Below are positions 1 through 11,310 of a DNA stretch of 64,000 bases, one piece after another. Numbering within the stretch: the first letter of the stretch is position 1; each line of letters begins with the position of its first letter. Origin of the DNA: Rhodovarius crocodyli (GTDB lineage: Bacteria; Pseudomonadota; Alphaproteobacteria; Acetobacterales; Acetobacteraceae); assembly GCF_004005855.1 (NCBI RefSeq), contig NZ_SACL01000012.1, positions 1 through 64,000 of the forward strand, in the 5' to 3' direction. The position numbers were made by a program, and so were the translations under genes. The notes below the pieces were generated by a model that worked only from the letters and a program-made list of their open reading frames with translations, ran no database searches and was not told the origin of the DNA.

Positions 1-206
1 CAAAGGGCTCCGCCCTCTGGACACCCGCCAGGAGCCTGTGGCCCCTGGACCCACTTGAGTTAATTGAAAAAGCCGGAGAGGGACGATGTCCCTCTCCGGC
101 TTTTTCAACTCCCGGTTTCCAAAGGCCTTTCGGCCTTTGGCGGGTCCAGGGCAGAGCCCTGGTGGGGGCCCGGGGGTGAAACCCCCGAAGCGCGCCCTCC
201 CCTGCT
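1..206. repeat. GC-rich mosaic intergenic repeat, copy A
   Basis: No gene is visible here. A block at 26-60 is identical over 35 bases to 57460-57494, and the segment at about 105-163 matches segments near 16500 and 57570. Short inverted GC-rich units (Phe-Gly-Leu-like 'ggcctttcggcctttgg' and 'gggcagagccctgg') flank a perfect hairpin. The unit lies just past the end of the phoX-like gene. It looks like a dispersed intergenic repeat that also carries the terminator. Confidence 0.7.
64..108. terminator. Perfect 21-bp hairpin, probable bidirectional terminator
   Basis: Bases 64-84 and 88-108 are perfect inverted complements with a 3-base loop. The outer part of the stem is A/T-rich (aaaaag / cttttt), so it gives a U-run in either direction. 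It follows the stop of the leftward phoX-like gene by about 100 bases. Confidence 0.75.
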
Positions 207-2129
207 TCAGCTCCCGACCGCGCCGCCGCCCTTCTTCACGATGGCGATGACGGAGGAGCGGGCCGGCAAGGCCGGGTCGAAGTCGGGCCAGCGGGTCGAG
301 GGGTTTTCGTAGCTGCTGCCTTCGGCCGGGTGCTGGATCGCCAGGAACAGGGTGGTGTCGTCCGGCGTGAAGCAGGGCCCGCAGACCTCGGCGCCGACGA
401 CGGTCTGGTAGAACAGCCGGGTCAGGCCGCGGCCGGCGCCCGAGGTATCGGCGGCGTAGACGGCGTCGGCCACGCCCGCGGCGCTGGGGGCGCCGTCGGT
501 CGCGATCCAGATGCGGCCCTTGCTGTCGAAGGTGCAGTTGTCCGGGCAGGACAGCCAGCCGTTCTCGCTGGTGGCGCGGTGATAGCGCGCGCCCGCGTCG
601 ATGCCGGGCTTGCCCGCCATCAGGAACATCTCCCACCGCGCTTCGTTGGCGGCGTGGTCCACGCGGGGCGTGCCGGCGCCGGGGGGGATGATCTCCACGA
701 CATGGCCGTGGATGTTGCGCGGGCGCGGGTTGGCGGCGTTCAGCCGGTCCGCCGCGCGGCGCGCGTTGTTGGTCAGCATCACATAGACGCGGCCGTTGAC
801 CGGGTTGGCTTCCACGTCCTCGGGGCGGTCCATGGGGGTGGCACCCAGCAGGTCGGCGGCGCGGCGGGTCTCGATCAGCACATCGGCCTGGCTGGCGAAG
901 TTGTTGGCGGCGGTCAGCGGCCCCTCGCCGAACACCAGCGGCATCCACACCAGCTTGCCGTCATCCTCCAGGCGCGCGACCGAGAGCGTGCCTTCATCCA
1001 GCAGGTCGCGGTTGGCGGCCGGGTTCTCGCGGTTGAAGGGGCGCGCGGTGACGAAGCGATAGACGTAGTCGTTCATCTCGTCGTCGCCCATGTAGAACAC
1101 CACGCGGCCGTCGGGCGCCATCGCCTGGGTGCAGCCCTCATGCTTGAAGCGGCCGAGGGCCGTGCGCTTGATGGGCGTGCTGTTGGGGTCGAACGGGTCG
1201 ATCTCGACCACCCAGCCGAAGCGGTTGGGCTCGTTGGGCTCGCGGTCCAGGTTGAAGCGCAGCTCGAAACGCTCCCAGGCGTTGGGGGAGGCGGGCTGGA
1301 TGCCGTAGCGGCGATAGGCCGCGGCCTGGGCGCCGGTGCGGGCGGCCTCACCACCGAAATAGGTGTTGAAGTTCTCCTCGCAGGTCAGGACCGTACCCCA
1401 GGGGGTGGTGCCGCCGGCGCAGTTGTTCAGCATGCCCAGCACCTGGGTGCCGTTCGGGTCCGCGCTGGTCTTCATGCGCTCATGCCCGGCGGCGGGGCCG
1501 GAGATGCGCATGGGCGTGGAGGCGGTGATGCGGCGGTTCATCGCACCGCCGGGCACGGGGGCCCACTTGCCGTCCTTGCGCTGGATTTCCACGACGCTGC
1601 CGCCATGGGCCATCATCTCGGTGCGCGCCTGCAGTTCCGTCTTGGCGGCGCGGATGGCGCTGTTGCCGGCCGGAAGGCCCGGGAACATGGAGCCGGTCGA
1701 GCAATATTCGTGGTTCACCCACAGCAGCCCGTGATCCGAGCCGTTGCTGCCGCGCGGCAGCGGCATGAAGGCCAGGAAGTCGTTGTTCTGGCCGAACTGG
1801 CGCGCCTGGGCGTCGGGCGTCTGGCGCGCGGGGTCGAAGGCGGGGGCGCCGGCCAGCACCGCGTCGCCCCAGCGCATCACCACCTGCACCTCATGGCCCT
1901 CGGCCACGGAATCGGTCTGGGCGAGCTGGTGCGTCAGTTCCGGAAAGGCGAGGGTCGAGGGGCCGCCGGTGCGGGGCACCTGGGCCTCGGCGGCGGTGGC
2001 CGTCAGCGCCGCGGCGCCGCCCAGAACGGCGCGGCGGCCGAAGCGGGCGGCCGCGATCTCCTCGAAGCGGCGGCCGGGGGCCGGGTTGCTGCCGATGTCC
2101 TCGATTTCAACAATATCATCATCATGCAT
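207..2129 (-). CDS. PhoX-family (DUF839) Tat-exported phosphatase-like protein
   Basis: The 640-residue product matches the PhoX/DUF839 family, whose characterised members are calcium- and iron-dependent periplasmic alkaline phosphatases. The N-terminus has a twin-arginine motif near residues 31-33 (RFGRRAVLGG), then an alanine-rich hydrophobic stretch ending AEAQ, so export by Tat is expected. Length and the body (EHNHP-like family features such as CEENFNTYFGG and the DGAPS/CGPCFTPDD region near the C-terminus) fit PhoX. It starts 30 bases after the flhG stop and could be co-transcribed with the flagellar genes, although no functional link is evident. Phosphatase activity is inferred from the family only. 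Confidence 0.85.
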   Translation of the reverse strand: MHDDDIVEIEDIGSNPAPGRRFEEIAAARFGRRAVLGGAAALTATAAEAQVPRTGGPSTLAFPELTHQLAQTDSVAEGHEVQVVMRWGDAVLAGAPAFDPARQTPDAQARQFGQNNDFLAFMPLPRGSNGSDHGLLWVNHEYCSTGSMFPGLPAGNSAIRAAKTELQARTEMMAHGGSVVEIQRKDGKWAPVPGGAMNRRITASTPMRISGPAAGHERMKTSADPNGTQVLGMLNNCAGGTTPWGTVLTCEENFNTYFGGEAARTGAQAAAYRRYGIQPASPNAWERFELRFNLDREPNEPNRFGWVVEIDPFDPNSTPIKRTALGRFKHEGCTQAMAPDGRVVFYMGDDEMNDYVYRFVTARPFNRENPAANRDLLDEGTLSVARLEDDGKLVWMPLVFGEGPLTAANNFASQADVLIETRRAADLLGATPMDRPEDVEANPVNGRVYVMLTNNARRAADRLNAANPRPRNIHGHVVEIIPPGAGTPRVDHAANEARWEMFLMAGKPGIDAGARYHRATSENGWLSCPDNCTFDSKGRIWIATDGAPSAAGVADAVYAADTSGAGRGLTRLFYQTVVGAEVCGPCFTPDDTTLFLAIQHPAEGSSYENPSTRWPDFDPALPARSSVIAIVKKGGGAVGS

Positions 2130-2159
2130 GGGTCATGTTCCGGCAAAGGATCGGCCGGT

Positions 2160-2933
2160 TCATGCGCCCGAGGCGGCCAGCGTGGTGTGACGATTCGATG
2201 AAAGACCTTCCGCCGCCAGCCCGGCCGCGACGCGGCGGATGTCCTCCGCCGCCCCGCAACCGGGGTGGCGGGACAGCAGCGGCTGCTGGTGGCGGATCGC
2301 GTCCGCCACCTTGCCGTCGCGCCGCACATGGCCGGCCTGTACCACGCCGCGCCCCAGGAAATTGCGCGCCGCCCCGTCCAGCACCTGCCACACCCGCAGC
2401 GCCGCCGCGCCCTGGGCCATATTGGCCAGCACGCGCGCATCGGCGCCCGGTGCGTCGCGCCACAGCAGCTTCAGCACGGCATAGGCGTCGGTCAGGCTCG
2501 TCGGTTCCTCGGTGGCGACCAGCAGGGTGGTGTCGGCCATGGCCACCAGGCGCCGCTGGGCGCGCTGCACCCCGGCGCCCAAATCGACCACCACCTGGTC
2601 ATGGGTCTCGGCCGCCCGGCGCAGCAGGGCCTCCAGCGCCTCCGCCCCCACCCCGGCCAGCGCCCCGCTGCCGGAACGCCCCGGCAGCACCGCGAAGCCA
2701 CTCGGATGCCGCTGCACGGCCTGTTCCAGCGTGGCCTTTCCCGCCAGCACCTGGCCCAGATCCGCACCGGCCGGCAGGCCCATCTGCACATCCACATTGG
2801 CCAGGCCCGTATCGGCATCCACCAGCAGCACGCGGCCGCCCTGCTCCGCCAGCGCCTGCGCCAGCCCGATCGCCAGCGCCGTCTTGCCCACGCCCCCCTT
2901 GCCGGAGGCCACGGCAACAATTCGCCCACTCAT
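2160..2933 (-). CDS. flhG: FlhG/FleN-like MinD-family ATPase
   Basis: This 257-residue P-loop ATPase of the MinD/ParA family has a deviant Walker A motif, KGGVGKT, at residues 12-18 and the switch motif VDADTGLANVD near 38-48. FlhG works with FlhF to set flagellar number and position at the membrane. The start overlaps the flhF stop by four bases, which supports pairing with FlhF. The protein begins directly at the Walker A strand, so the N-terminal DQAxxLR helix that stimulates FlhF GTPase in many species is not visible. It is the last gene of the flagellar operon. Confidence 0.85.
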   Translation of the reverse strand: MSGRIVAVASGKGGVGKTALAIGLAQALAEQGGRVLLVDADTGLANVDVQMGLPAGADLGQVLAGKATLEQAVQRHPSGFAVLPGRSGSGALAGVGAEALEALLRRAAETHDQVVVDLGAGVQRAQRRLVAMADTTLLVATEEPTSLTDAYAVLKLLWRDAPGADARVLANMAQGAAALRVWQVLDGAARNFLGRGVVQAGHVRRDGKVADAIRHQQPLLSRHPGCGAAEDIRRVAAGLAAEGLSSNRHTTLAASGA

Positions 2934-3736
2934 GCGCTTCTCCCTTGCAGGCGTGTCGCCACCCAGTCCGGGGTGATACGCACCAGATCATTTGCCGGGT
3001 CGGGGCCGGTCCCCGCCTCGGTCAGTGTCAGCCCGGCGCGGGCGGCGGCCAGCACGCTGCCGCCGCGCCGCGCCACATCCATGCGGGTGGGCAGCAGATG
3101 CCGCGCCCCCATGGCGTGAAAGGCCCGCGCCTCCTCCTCCGCTTCCTCCGGGCACAGCCCGCCGGGCTGCACCAGCACCGGGTGGCCCAGCCCATGGATC
3201 AGCCCCAGCAAGGCCCGCACCCGAGCATCGTCGAACGGGTTGCAGCCGGCGGTATCGACCAGCACCGGCTGGCCGGGCACCGCGTTCTCCAGGGCGCGGA
3301 CCAGCGCGGTGCGGCTGCCGGCGACGGCCAGCGCCAGGCCCAGCGCGCGCATGCAGGCGCCCAGCTGCTCGACCGCCCCCGCGCGCTCGCCATCGGTGGT
3401 GACCACCAGCGGCTGGCGCCCGGCCAGAACATGGCGGGTGGCCAGCTTCACGCAGGTCATGGTCTTGCCCGCGCCAGGCGTGCCGATCAGGAACAGCGGC
3501 GCGTCCTCGGGCAGCGGCCCCAGCTGGTTGTCCCTCGGGCGGTTGTCGGCGGGCACGGCGGGCACATTGGCCAGCCAGGGCTCGTCGTCATCCTCATCAG
3601 GGGGAATGGCGGCGGTGATCTCGACGCCGCCGCGACCGCTGCGGGTGTCCAGCAGCACGGCGTCGTCGCCCAGCTCACGGCGCAGCGCCGCCATGGCCTG
3701 CGCCATAGTGGGCGCGCGAAAGACGGAAAGCCTCAT
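2930..3736 (-). CDS. flhF: Short FlhF-like SRP-type GTPase
   Basis: FlhF is a signal-recognition-particle-type GTPase that recruits the first flagellar components to the assembly site. The start at 3736 (MRLSVFRAPTMAQAM) matches the usual FlhF beginning, although an in-frame ATG exists at 3793. Visible G elements are the P-loop GTPGAGKT, DTAG (G3) and TRMD (G4, normally TKxD). At about 268 residues it is much shorter than typical FlhF (about 380-480), mainly because the N-terminal basic region is reduced to an acidic linker (DEDDDEP). It lies between flhA (91-base gap) and flhG (4-base overlap). Confidence 0.8.
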   Translation of the reverse strand: MRLSVFRAPTMAQAMAALRRELGDDAVLLDTRSGRGGVEITAAIPPDEDDDEPWLANVPAVPADNRPRDNQLGPLPEDAPLFLIGTPGAGKTMTCVKLATRHVLAGRQPLVVTTDGERAGAVEQLGACMRALGLALAVAGSRTALVRALENAVPGQPVLVDTAGCNPFDDARVRALLGLIHGLGHPVLVQPGGLCPEEAEEEARAFHAMGARHLLPTRMDVARRGGSVLAAARAGLTLTEAGTGPDPANDLVRITPDWVATRLQGRSA

Positions 3737-3827
3737 GGCCGTGTCGCCCTCCCCGGGGCGTGGGTCCGGTTCGGCGCGGGCGGTGGGGGGCATGGCCGCC
3801 CGGCGCGGGTTTCAGAAAAGGGCAGCA

Positions 3828-5890
3828 TCAGATGCTGCCCAGGGAGCGGATGCGGACCCGCGGGTGGATCTCGGCCTGGGACAGCACGGCGGTCGCCGGG
3901 CGGAAGCGCTCCAGGATGGCGCGGATATGCGGGCGCAGCGCGGCGGAGGTGACGATCGCCGCCGTCTCGCCCTGCGCATCGGCGTTGTCGAGCGCGTCGC
4001 GCAGCCGGTTCAGGAACTCCGACAGCTTCACGGGCTCCATGGCCAGCTGCCGGTCTTCCGGCGGGCCGACCAGCGCCTCGGTGAAGGCCACCTCCCAGTC
4101 GGGGGACAGGGTGATGATGGGCACATGGCCCATGGCGCCGCGCGCGGCCTCGCTGATCTGGCGGGCCAGCTTGGCGCGCACCACGGCCACCATGCCGTGC
4201 AGGCTGCGCATGTTGGCCGCCATGGCCTCCTGCATGCCTTCCAGGATGGTGGGCAGGTCGCGCACCGAGACGCGCTCGGCCAGCAGCGATTGCAGCACCC
4301 GCTGCACGGTCGAGACATTGACCTGCGCCGGGATCAGGTCGGTGACGAGCTTCTGCTGCTCCTTCGGCAGCTCATCCAGCAGCTTCTGGGTCTCGCTGAA
4401 GGACAGCAGCTCGGGCATGTGCTCGCGCACGATCTCGGTGATGTGGGTGGCCAGCACGCCGGGGCAGTCCACCACCGTGACGCCGCGCGCCAGCGCCTCC
4501 TCGCGGTTGCGCTCCTCGATCCACAGGGCGGGAAGACCGAAGGTGGGCTCGCTGGTGCGGTCGCCCTGCATGTCCGGCAGGCCGCCATTAGGGTCGATGG
4601 CCAGCAGCAGCGGCGGGCGCAGCTGGCCGCGCCCGGCCTCGATTTCCTTCACGCGCAGGATGTAGGTATCGGGCGGCAGTTCCAGATTGTCCTGGATGCG
4701 GATGCTGGGCAGGACGAAGCCCATCTCCTGCGCGATGGAGCGGCGCAGCCCCCTGATCTGCTCGGTCAGGCGCGGCGCGTCGCCGGCCGCCAGCGACAGC
4801 AGGCCATAGCCCAGCTCCAGCCGCAGCAGGTCCATCCGCAGCACCTGGCCGATAGGCTGCTCCGTCTCGGCGGAGGGCGCCGAGTGGCTGACCGTGTCCT
4901 CCTTCGGGGCGGTCTGTTCCTTGCGCTTGTACCAGGCGGCCACGCCCGTGCCGCCGGCCAGGATGGCGAAGGGCAGCAGCGGCATGCCGGGCAGCACGCC
5001 CATCATCGCGGATGCGCCCGAGGCCACCGCCAGCGGCTTCCAGCCCGAGAGCTGGTTGGCCATCTGGATATCCGCGCGCTCATCGCTGCCGCCCTTGGTG
5101 ACGACGATGGCGGCCGCGACCGAGACCAGCAGCGCGGGGATCTGGCCCACCAGCCCGTCACCCACGGTCAGGATGGAATAGGTCATGACGGCATCGCCCG
5201 CCGACATGCCATGGCGCAGCGTGCCGATGGCGAAGCCGCCCAGCAGGTTGATGAAGGTGGAAACCAGGCCCGCCGTCGCGTCGCCCTTCACGAATTTGGA
5301 GGCACCATCCATGGCGCCGTGGAAGGAGCTTTCCTCCTCCAGCTCCTTGCGGCGGCGGCGGGCCTCCTTTTCGTCGATGTTGCCGGCGTTCAGGTCGGCG
5401 TCGATCGCCATCTGCTTGCCGGGCAGGCCGTCGAGGTGGAAGCGCGCCGCCACCTCGGCCACGCGGCCGGCACCCTTGGAGACCACCACATGGTTCACCA
5501 GCAGCAGGATGGCGAAGACGATCATGCCCACCACGATGTCGCCGCCCATCAGGTAGCGGCCGAAGGTGGCGATGATGGCGCCCGCCGCATCCACGCCCTG
5601 CTGGCCGTCGGCCAGGATGGCGCGGGTGGTGGCCACGTTCAGGCCGAGGCGGAACAGGGTGGTGATCAGCAGGATCTGCGGGAAGGAGGCGAATTCCAGC
5701 GGCTTCACCAGCAGCAGCGCTACCATCAGCACCAGCACCGAGATGGTGGTGTTCAGCGCCTGCGCCGCATCCAGCAGCGCCGAGGGCAAGGGCACCACCA
5801 GGATGCCCAGCACCAGCGCCACGCCCGTGATCAGCGCGGCATCCGACCCAACCCGCAGATTGGCCAGCCATGGCGGCAGGGCGAGGGCTT

Positions 5891-5894
<4 letters not shown>
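3828..5894 (-). CDS. flhA: Flagellar type III export apparatus protein FlhA
   Basis: FlhA is the export-gate protein of the flagellar type III secretion system. The 688-residue product has about eight membrane segments in the first 320 residues, then a cytoplasmic domain that docks chaperone-substrate complexes. The FHIPEP-family signature between TM segments is present ([19 protein letters not shown] near residue 150). The start overlaps the upstream flbD stop by four bases (ATGA). Length and gene context are normal for the family. Confidence 0.97.
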
Positions 5895-7287
<1,393 letters not shown>

Positions 7288-7288
<1 letters not shown>

Positions 7289-7614
7289 CAGCCGCCCGCC
7301 CGGTCGGACTTGATGATTTCCGTCATGGTCACGCCCAGGCGGTTGTCCTCGACCATCACCACCTCCCCGCGCGCGACGAGCCGGTTGTTGACGTAGATGT
7401 CCACCGCCTCGCCCAGCTTGCGGTCCAGCTCGACCACGGCACCGCGTCCGAGCTTCAGCAGCTGGCTGACCTGCATGGTCGCGCGCCCCAGCACGGCGCT
7501 GACCTGGACGGGGATGTCATAGACGGCCTCCAGGTCACGCGGGGCGGAGGCCGCGCGCGGCTGGGCGACCTCGGTCACCGGGGCGGGGATGAATTGCTGG
7601 GGGGTGTCGCTCAA
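7288..7614 (-). CDS. fliN: Flagellar motor switch protein FliN
   Basis: FliN is a C-ring component of the flagellar motor switch. The 108-residue protein ends in a SpoA/SPOA domain (about 30-103) with the usual [21 protein letters not shown] and [16 protein letters not shown] motifs. The N-terminal tail is short and proline-rich. The start overlaps the fliG stop by four bases, so no gene fits between fliG and fliN. The flbD start overlaps its stop by one base. Confidence 0.93.
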
Positions 7615-8609
7615 CCGACCATCTCCTCGTCAGGGCCATTGGCCATGTTGATCTGGCCCTGGGCGGCCAGCTCCTTCGCGGTGGTCACGATGCCCACCTG
7701 GGCCTCGTCCACCTCCTTCAGCCGCACGGGGCCGAGGGCCGCGATGTCGTCGCGCAGCAGCTTGGCCGCGCGCTCGGTCATGTTGCCCAGGAACAGGCCG
7801 CGCAGATCCTCGCTGGCGCCCTTGAGCGCGAGGGCCAGGCGGTCCTTCTCCACGCTGCGCAGCAGGGTCTGCAGGCTGCCGCCATCCAGCCGGCGCAGGT
7901 CGTCGAAGGTGAACATCAGGCTGCGGATGCGCTCGGCGCTCTCGCGGTTGCGCTCCTCCAGCGCGGACATGATCCGGCCCTCGGAGGCGCGGTCGAGGTT
8001 GTTGAAGATCTCGGCCATGACCTCGTGGCTGTCGCGGCGGCTGCTGCGGGCCAGGTTGGACATGAACTCGGCCTTCAGCGTGCGCTCCACGCCTTCCAGC
8101 GCGTCCTTCTGGACGTTCTCCATGCGCAGCATGCGCATCACCACTTCCATGGCGAAGCCTTCGGGCAGCAGCGCGATGACGCGGGCTGCGTGGTCGGGCC
8201 GGATCTTGGACATCACCACGGCGACGGTCTGGGGGTATTCGTTCTTCAGGTAGTTCGCGAGAACCGCCTCGTTCACGTTGCCCAGCTTGTCCCACATGGT
8301 GCGGCCGGCGGGGCCGCGGATCTCCTCCATGATCTGCATGACCCTGTCCTTCGGCAGGGTCTTGAGGAGCATGCGCTCCGTCGTCTCGAAGGAGCCGATG
8401 AGGTGGCCGGTGGAGCCGAGCGCCGAGGAGAACTCCTTCAGCACCTCCTCCACCAGTTCGGCCGTCAGCGTGCCGAGATTGGACATGGCGAGCGACATGT
8501 CGCGCACCTCGTCCTCATGCATGCGGCCGATCAGCAGGGCCGCATCCTCCTCGGCGAGCGCCAGGATCAGGGCGGCCGCCTTCTGCTGGCTGGTCAGTTC
8601 TCGGCTCAC
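7611..8609 (-). CDS. fliG: Flagellar motor switch protein FliG
   Basis: FliG couples the C-ring to the stators and to the MS-ring. The 332-residue product has the three-part FliG layout: an N-terminal FliF-binding domain, a middle domain with an EYPQT variant of the EHPQT motif (about residue 125), and a C-terminal torque domain with the charged helix around [11 protein letters not shown] (about 225-235). Its start overlaps the fliF stop by four bases. Family-typical length. Confidence 0.96.
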   Translation of the reverse strand: MSRELTSQQKAAALILALAEEDAALLIGRMHEDEVRDMSLAMSNLGTLTAELVEEVLKEFSSALGSTGHLIGSFETTERMLLKTLPKDRVMQIMEEIRGPAGRTMWDKLGNVNEAVLANYLKNEYPQTVAVVMSKIRPDHAARVIALLPEGFAMEVVMRMLRMENVQKDALEGVERTLKAEFMSNLARSSRRDSHEVMAEIFNNLDRASEGRIMSALEERNRESAERIRSLMFTFDDLRRLDGGSLQTLLRSVEKDRLALALKGASEDLRGLFLGNMTERAAKLLRDDIAALGPVRLKEVDEAQVGIVTTAKELAAQGQINMANGPDEEMVG

Positions 8610-10276
8610 AGGTCATCTCCCGGGGTCAGCCAGCGGCGCAGCACGGCCAGGGCCTCATCGGGCTGCTGGCGCACGAGCTCGGACAGGCGTGCGATGGAGG
8701 AGGCCCGCATGCGGCCCTCGATGTTGGCGACACTCACCATGTCGTCCTCGCTGAGCGGCGTGCCGTCGGGGTGGGTGGCACCCGGCAGGGCGGCCCCCGG
8801 CAGGCTGGCCACGGGCTTGCCGTCCGCGCCGATCGCGGCCGGCACCGGCTGGCCGTCCGGCCCGATGGCGGCGGCAACGCCGCCCGGCCCGGCCAGCGCC
8901 GCGGCCGGCGCCAGTGAGATGGCGAGCCGCCGCGCCACCGGCCGCCCGATCAGCAGGATGGCCAGCAGCCCCACCACCGAGATCACGGCGGTCTCGATCA
9001 GCCGGGCGATGGTGGCCTGCGGCAGGTCGAGGCCCAGCGGGCCGCGCGCGGGTTCCGCGATCTGCGGCTCCGCGAAGCGCATGGAGACGATCTCCACCCG
9101 GTCGCCGCGCTGCTCGTTGAAGCCGACCGCGCTGCGGACCAGCGCGGTCAGGCGCTGCAGTTCCTCGGTCGTGCGTTCGCGCACCCGGGCCTGGCCGTCC
9201 ACCACCTCGGCCACGCCGTCCACCAGCACCGCGACCGACATGCGGCGCAGGTTGGGGTGTTCGCGCAGCGTGTTGCGGGTGGTGCGGCCGATCTCGAAAT
9301 TGGTGGTTTCCTCCTGGCGGGATTCCTGGGTGCCCGCCCCCGCGCCATTGTCCCCGCCCGGCAGGTTGTTCTGCACCGAGACATTGCCCGGCTCCTGGCT
9401 GCGGTTGGTCTCCTGCACGGATTGGGTGGAGCGCGGGACGGAGTTCTCGGGGTCGAAGCGCTCCTCACGCGTCTCCACCCGGTCGAAATCCATGTCCAGG
9501 CTCACCTCGGCACGCACGCGGCCCGGGCCCACCGTGCGCTCCAGCATTTCCTCCACCGCGCGGGACAGGCGCATTTCCTGGGCGCGGCGGACGTCCTCCT
9601 GGGTGGTGGTGCTGCCGCCCACCGTCTGGCCGCCGCGCGCCAGCAGCTCTCCCCGGCTGTCGACGATGGAGACGTTGCGCGGGGCGAGGCCCGGCACCGC
9701 CATGGCCACCAGGTGCAGCACCGCCTGCACGCCCTCGCGGTCCAGCCGCTGGCTGCCCACCATGCCCAGCACGACGGAGGCCTGGGCCTCCCCGCGCTCC
9801 CGCGAGAAGGCCTCGCGGCGCGGCAGCACCAGATGCACCCGGGCGTTGCGCACGCCCGCCAGGCCGCGGATGGTGCGCGACAGCTCGCCCTCCAGCGCGC
9901 GGACGCGGTTCATGTCCTGCTGGAAGGGGGTGGTGGTCAGGCTCTCGGAACGGTCGAACAGCTCATAGCCGACGGAGCCGCCGGCGGGCAGGCCGTCACG
10001 CGCCAGCATCAGCCGCAGGCGCGCCACGTCATCGGCGGGCACCATGATCTGGCTGCCGCCGGCGGCCACGCGATACGGCACGCGCTGGCGGTCCAGCGCC
10101 GCGATCACGGCCCCGCCGTCCCGTGCGTCCAGCTCCCCGTAGAGAAGCGCCATGGGCGGGGTCGAGGCCCGCATGGTCAGGAACCCGATGCCGATCAGCA
10201 GCGCCGCCGCCACGCCGGCGATGGCCGCCAGGCGCAGTCGCCCCAGCGCCATCAGGTTGTCGATGATCTGCTTCAT
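8606..10276 (-). CDS. fliF: Flagellar MS-ring protein FliF
   Basis: FliF forms the membrane-embedded MS-ring and is the first flagellar structure assembled. The 556-residue protein has an N-terminal TM helix (about 15-35), the periplasmic ring-building domains including [11 protein letters not shown], a second TM segment (about 430-455), and a cytoplasmic tail ending [12 protein letters not shown] that binds FliG. It is the first gene of the leftward flagellar operon. The preceding 230 bases should hold the promoter, but I could not identify a convincing sigma54 site there. Confidence 0.96.
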   Translation of the reverse strand: MKQIIDNLMALGRLRLAAIAGVAAALLIGIGFLTMRASTPPMALLYGELDARDGGAVIAALDRQRVPYRVAAGGSQIMVPADDVARLRLMLARDGLPAGGSVGYELFDRSESLTTTPFQQDMNRVRALEGELSRTIRGLAGVRNARVHLVLPRREAFSRERGEAQASVVLGMVGSQRLDREGVQAVLHLVAMAVPGLAPRNVSIVDSRGELLARGGQTVGGSTTTQEDVRRAQEMRLSRAVEEMLERTVGPGRVRAEVSLDMDFDRVETREERFDPENSVPRSTQSVQETNRSQEPGNVSVQNNLPGGDNGAGAGTQESRQEETTNFEIGRTTRNTLREHPNLRRMSVAVLVDGVAEVVDGQARVRERTTEELQRLTALVRSAVGFNEQRGDRVEIVSMRFAEPQIAEPARGPLGLDLPQATIARLIETAVISVVGLLAILLIGRPVARRLAISLAPAAALAGPGGVAAAIGPDGQPVPAAIGADGKPVASLPGAALPGATHPDGTPLSEDDMVSVANIEGRMRASSIARLSELVRQQPDEALAVLRRWLTPGDDL

Positions 10277-10507
10277 GGAAGCAGAGGCCCTTCCTGGGCC
10301 ATGCTCGCGATGGTCAACGCCATGGCGGCAGAATGTGCCGGGTTGGTTTCCAGCCGGTTAAGGCGGCCGACCCACCCGGCAGAATCTTCCGTGCTTCTGT
10401 TCGGCCCGCGCGTGCTCTAGGCTTCGGCCCATGGAAACGAACAAGTCAGACGCGGCGCCCGTGAGAGGCGCCGTGCGCTTCATCTCGCCCTCGTTTGCGA
10501 AGGGGGA
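10277..10507. other. Divergent intergenic region between fliF and the crotonase gene
   Basis: This region separates the leftward fliF and rightward crotonase starts and must hold both promoters. No clear -35/-10 or -24/-12 pair was found. A 26-codon open frame (ATG 10431, TGA 10509-10511) ends across the crotonase start. Its reality is uncertain. Confidence 0.4.
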
Positions 10508-10513
10508 ATGAGC

Positions 10514-11308
10514 ATGGAATTCGCCGAAGGAAAGATCCTGGCCGAGATCTCGGCAGGGGTCGGCACCATCACCTTCAACCAGCCCGAAAAGCGCAACGCC
10601 ATGTCGATCACGATGTGGGACGGCATGGCCCAGGCGCTGGATGCCTTCGAGGCAGACCGCAGCGTGCGCTGCGTGGTGCTGCGCGGCGCGGGCGGCAAGG
10701 CCTTCGTCTCGGGCGCCGACATCTCGCAGTTCGACAAGAACCGCTCGGACGCCGAGGCGCAGAAGGAATACGGCCGCCGCACCCTGCATGGCCGCACCCG
10801 GCTGACGGAATTCCCCAAGCCCGTGATCGCGCTGATCCAGGGCTTCTGCATGGGAGGGGGCCTGGGCATCGCCATGTCCTGCGACATCCGCATCGCGGGC
10901 ACGGGCAGCGAGTTCGGCATCCCGGCGGCGCGCCTCGGCATCGCCTATGGCTTCGACATGGTGAAAAGCCTGGTCAGCCTGGTGGGCCCCGCCCACGCGC
11001 ACATGATCCTGATGACCGGCGGGCGCTTCAGCGCCGAGGAAGCCGAGCGCGTGGGCCTCATCAACAAGCTGGTGCCGGCCGAGGATCTGGAGGCCGAGGT
11101 CGCGAAGCTGACCGCGCAGCTGGCCATCAACGCGCCGCTGTCGCTGGTCGCCAACAAGCGCACGGTGCGCGCCGTGCAGGCGGATGCCGCCGACCGCGAC
11201 ATGGCCGCGATCGAGGCCGCGATGGCCGCCTGCTTCGACAGCCAGGATTACGCCGAGGGCCGCAAGGCGTTCATGGGCAAGCGCAAGCCCGAGTTCCGGG
11301 GGGAATGA
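10514..11308 (+). CDS. Enoyl-CoA hydratase/isomerase (crotonase) family protein
   Basis: The protein of about 264 residues has the crotonase fold. The CoA-binding and oxyanion-hole segments are visible as VSGADISQF near residue 70 and GFCMGGGLGIAMSCDIRIA near 110-130. Family members hydrate or isomerise acyl-CoA thioesters, but the exact substrate cannot be read from the sequence. The start at 10514 is preferred to an ATG at 10508 because AGGGGGA at 10502-10507 is then well spaced. The stop overlaps the following tctC-type gene, so the two are one transcription unit. Such crotonase-TctC pairs suggest use of an organic acid. Confidence 0.85.
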   Translation: MEFAEGKILAEISAGVGTITFNQPEKRNAMSITMWDGMAQALDAFEADRSVRCVVLRGAGGKAFVSGADISQFDKNRSDAEAQKEYGRRTLHGRTRLTEFPKPVIALIQGFCMGGGLGIAMSCDIRIAGTGSEFGIPAARLGIAYGFDMVKSLVSLVGPAHAHMILMTGGRFSAEEAERVGLINKLVPAEDLEAEVAKLTAQLAINAPLSLVANKRTVRAVQADAADRDMAAIEAAMAACFDSQDYAEGRKAFMGKRKPEFRGE

Positions 11309-11310
11309 TC

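Noticed and set aside
330-2201. 623-codon open frame on the plus strand opposite the PhoX-like gene
   Set aside because: A by-product of high GC; composition is low-complexity and no family is recognisable, while the minus strand has a clear PhoX protein.
10277-10430. Possible sigma54 promoter for fliF
   Set aside because: Candidates such as GGCAC...TGCC have wrong spacing between GG and GC elements.
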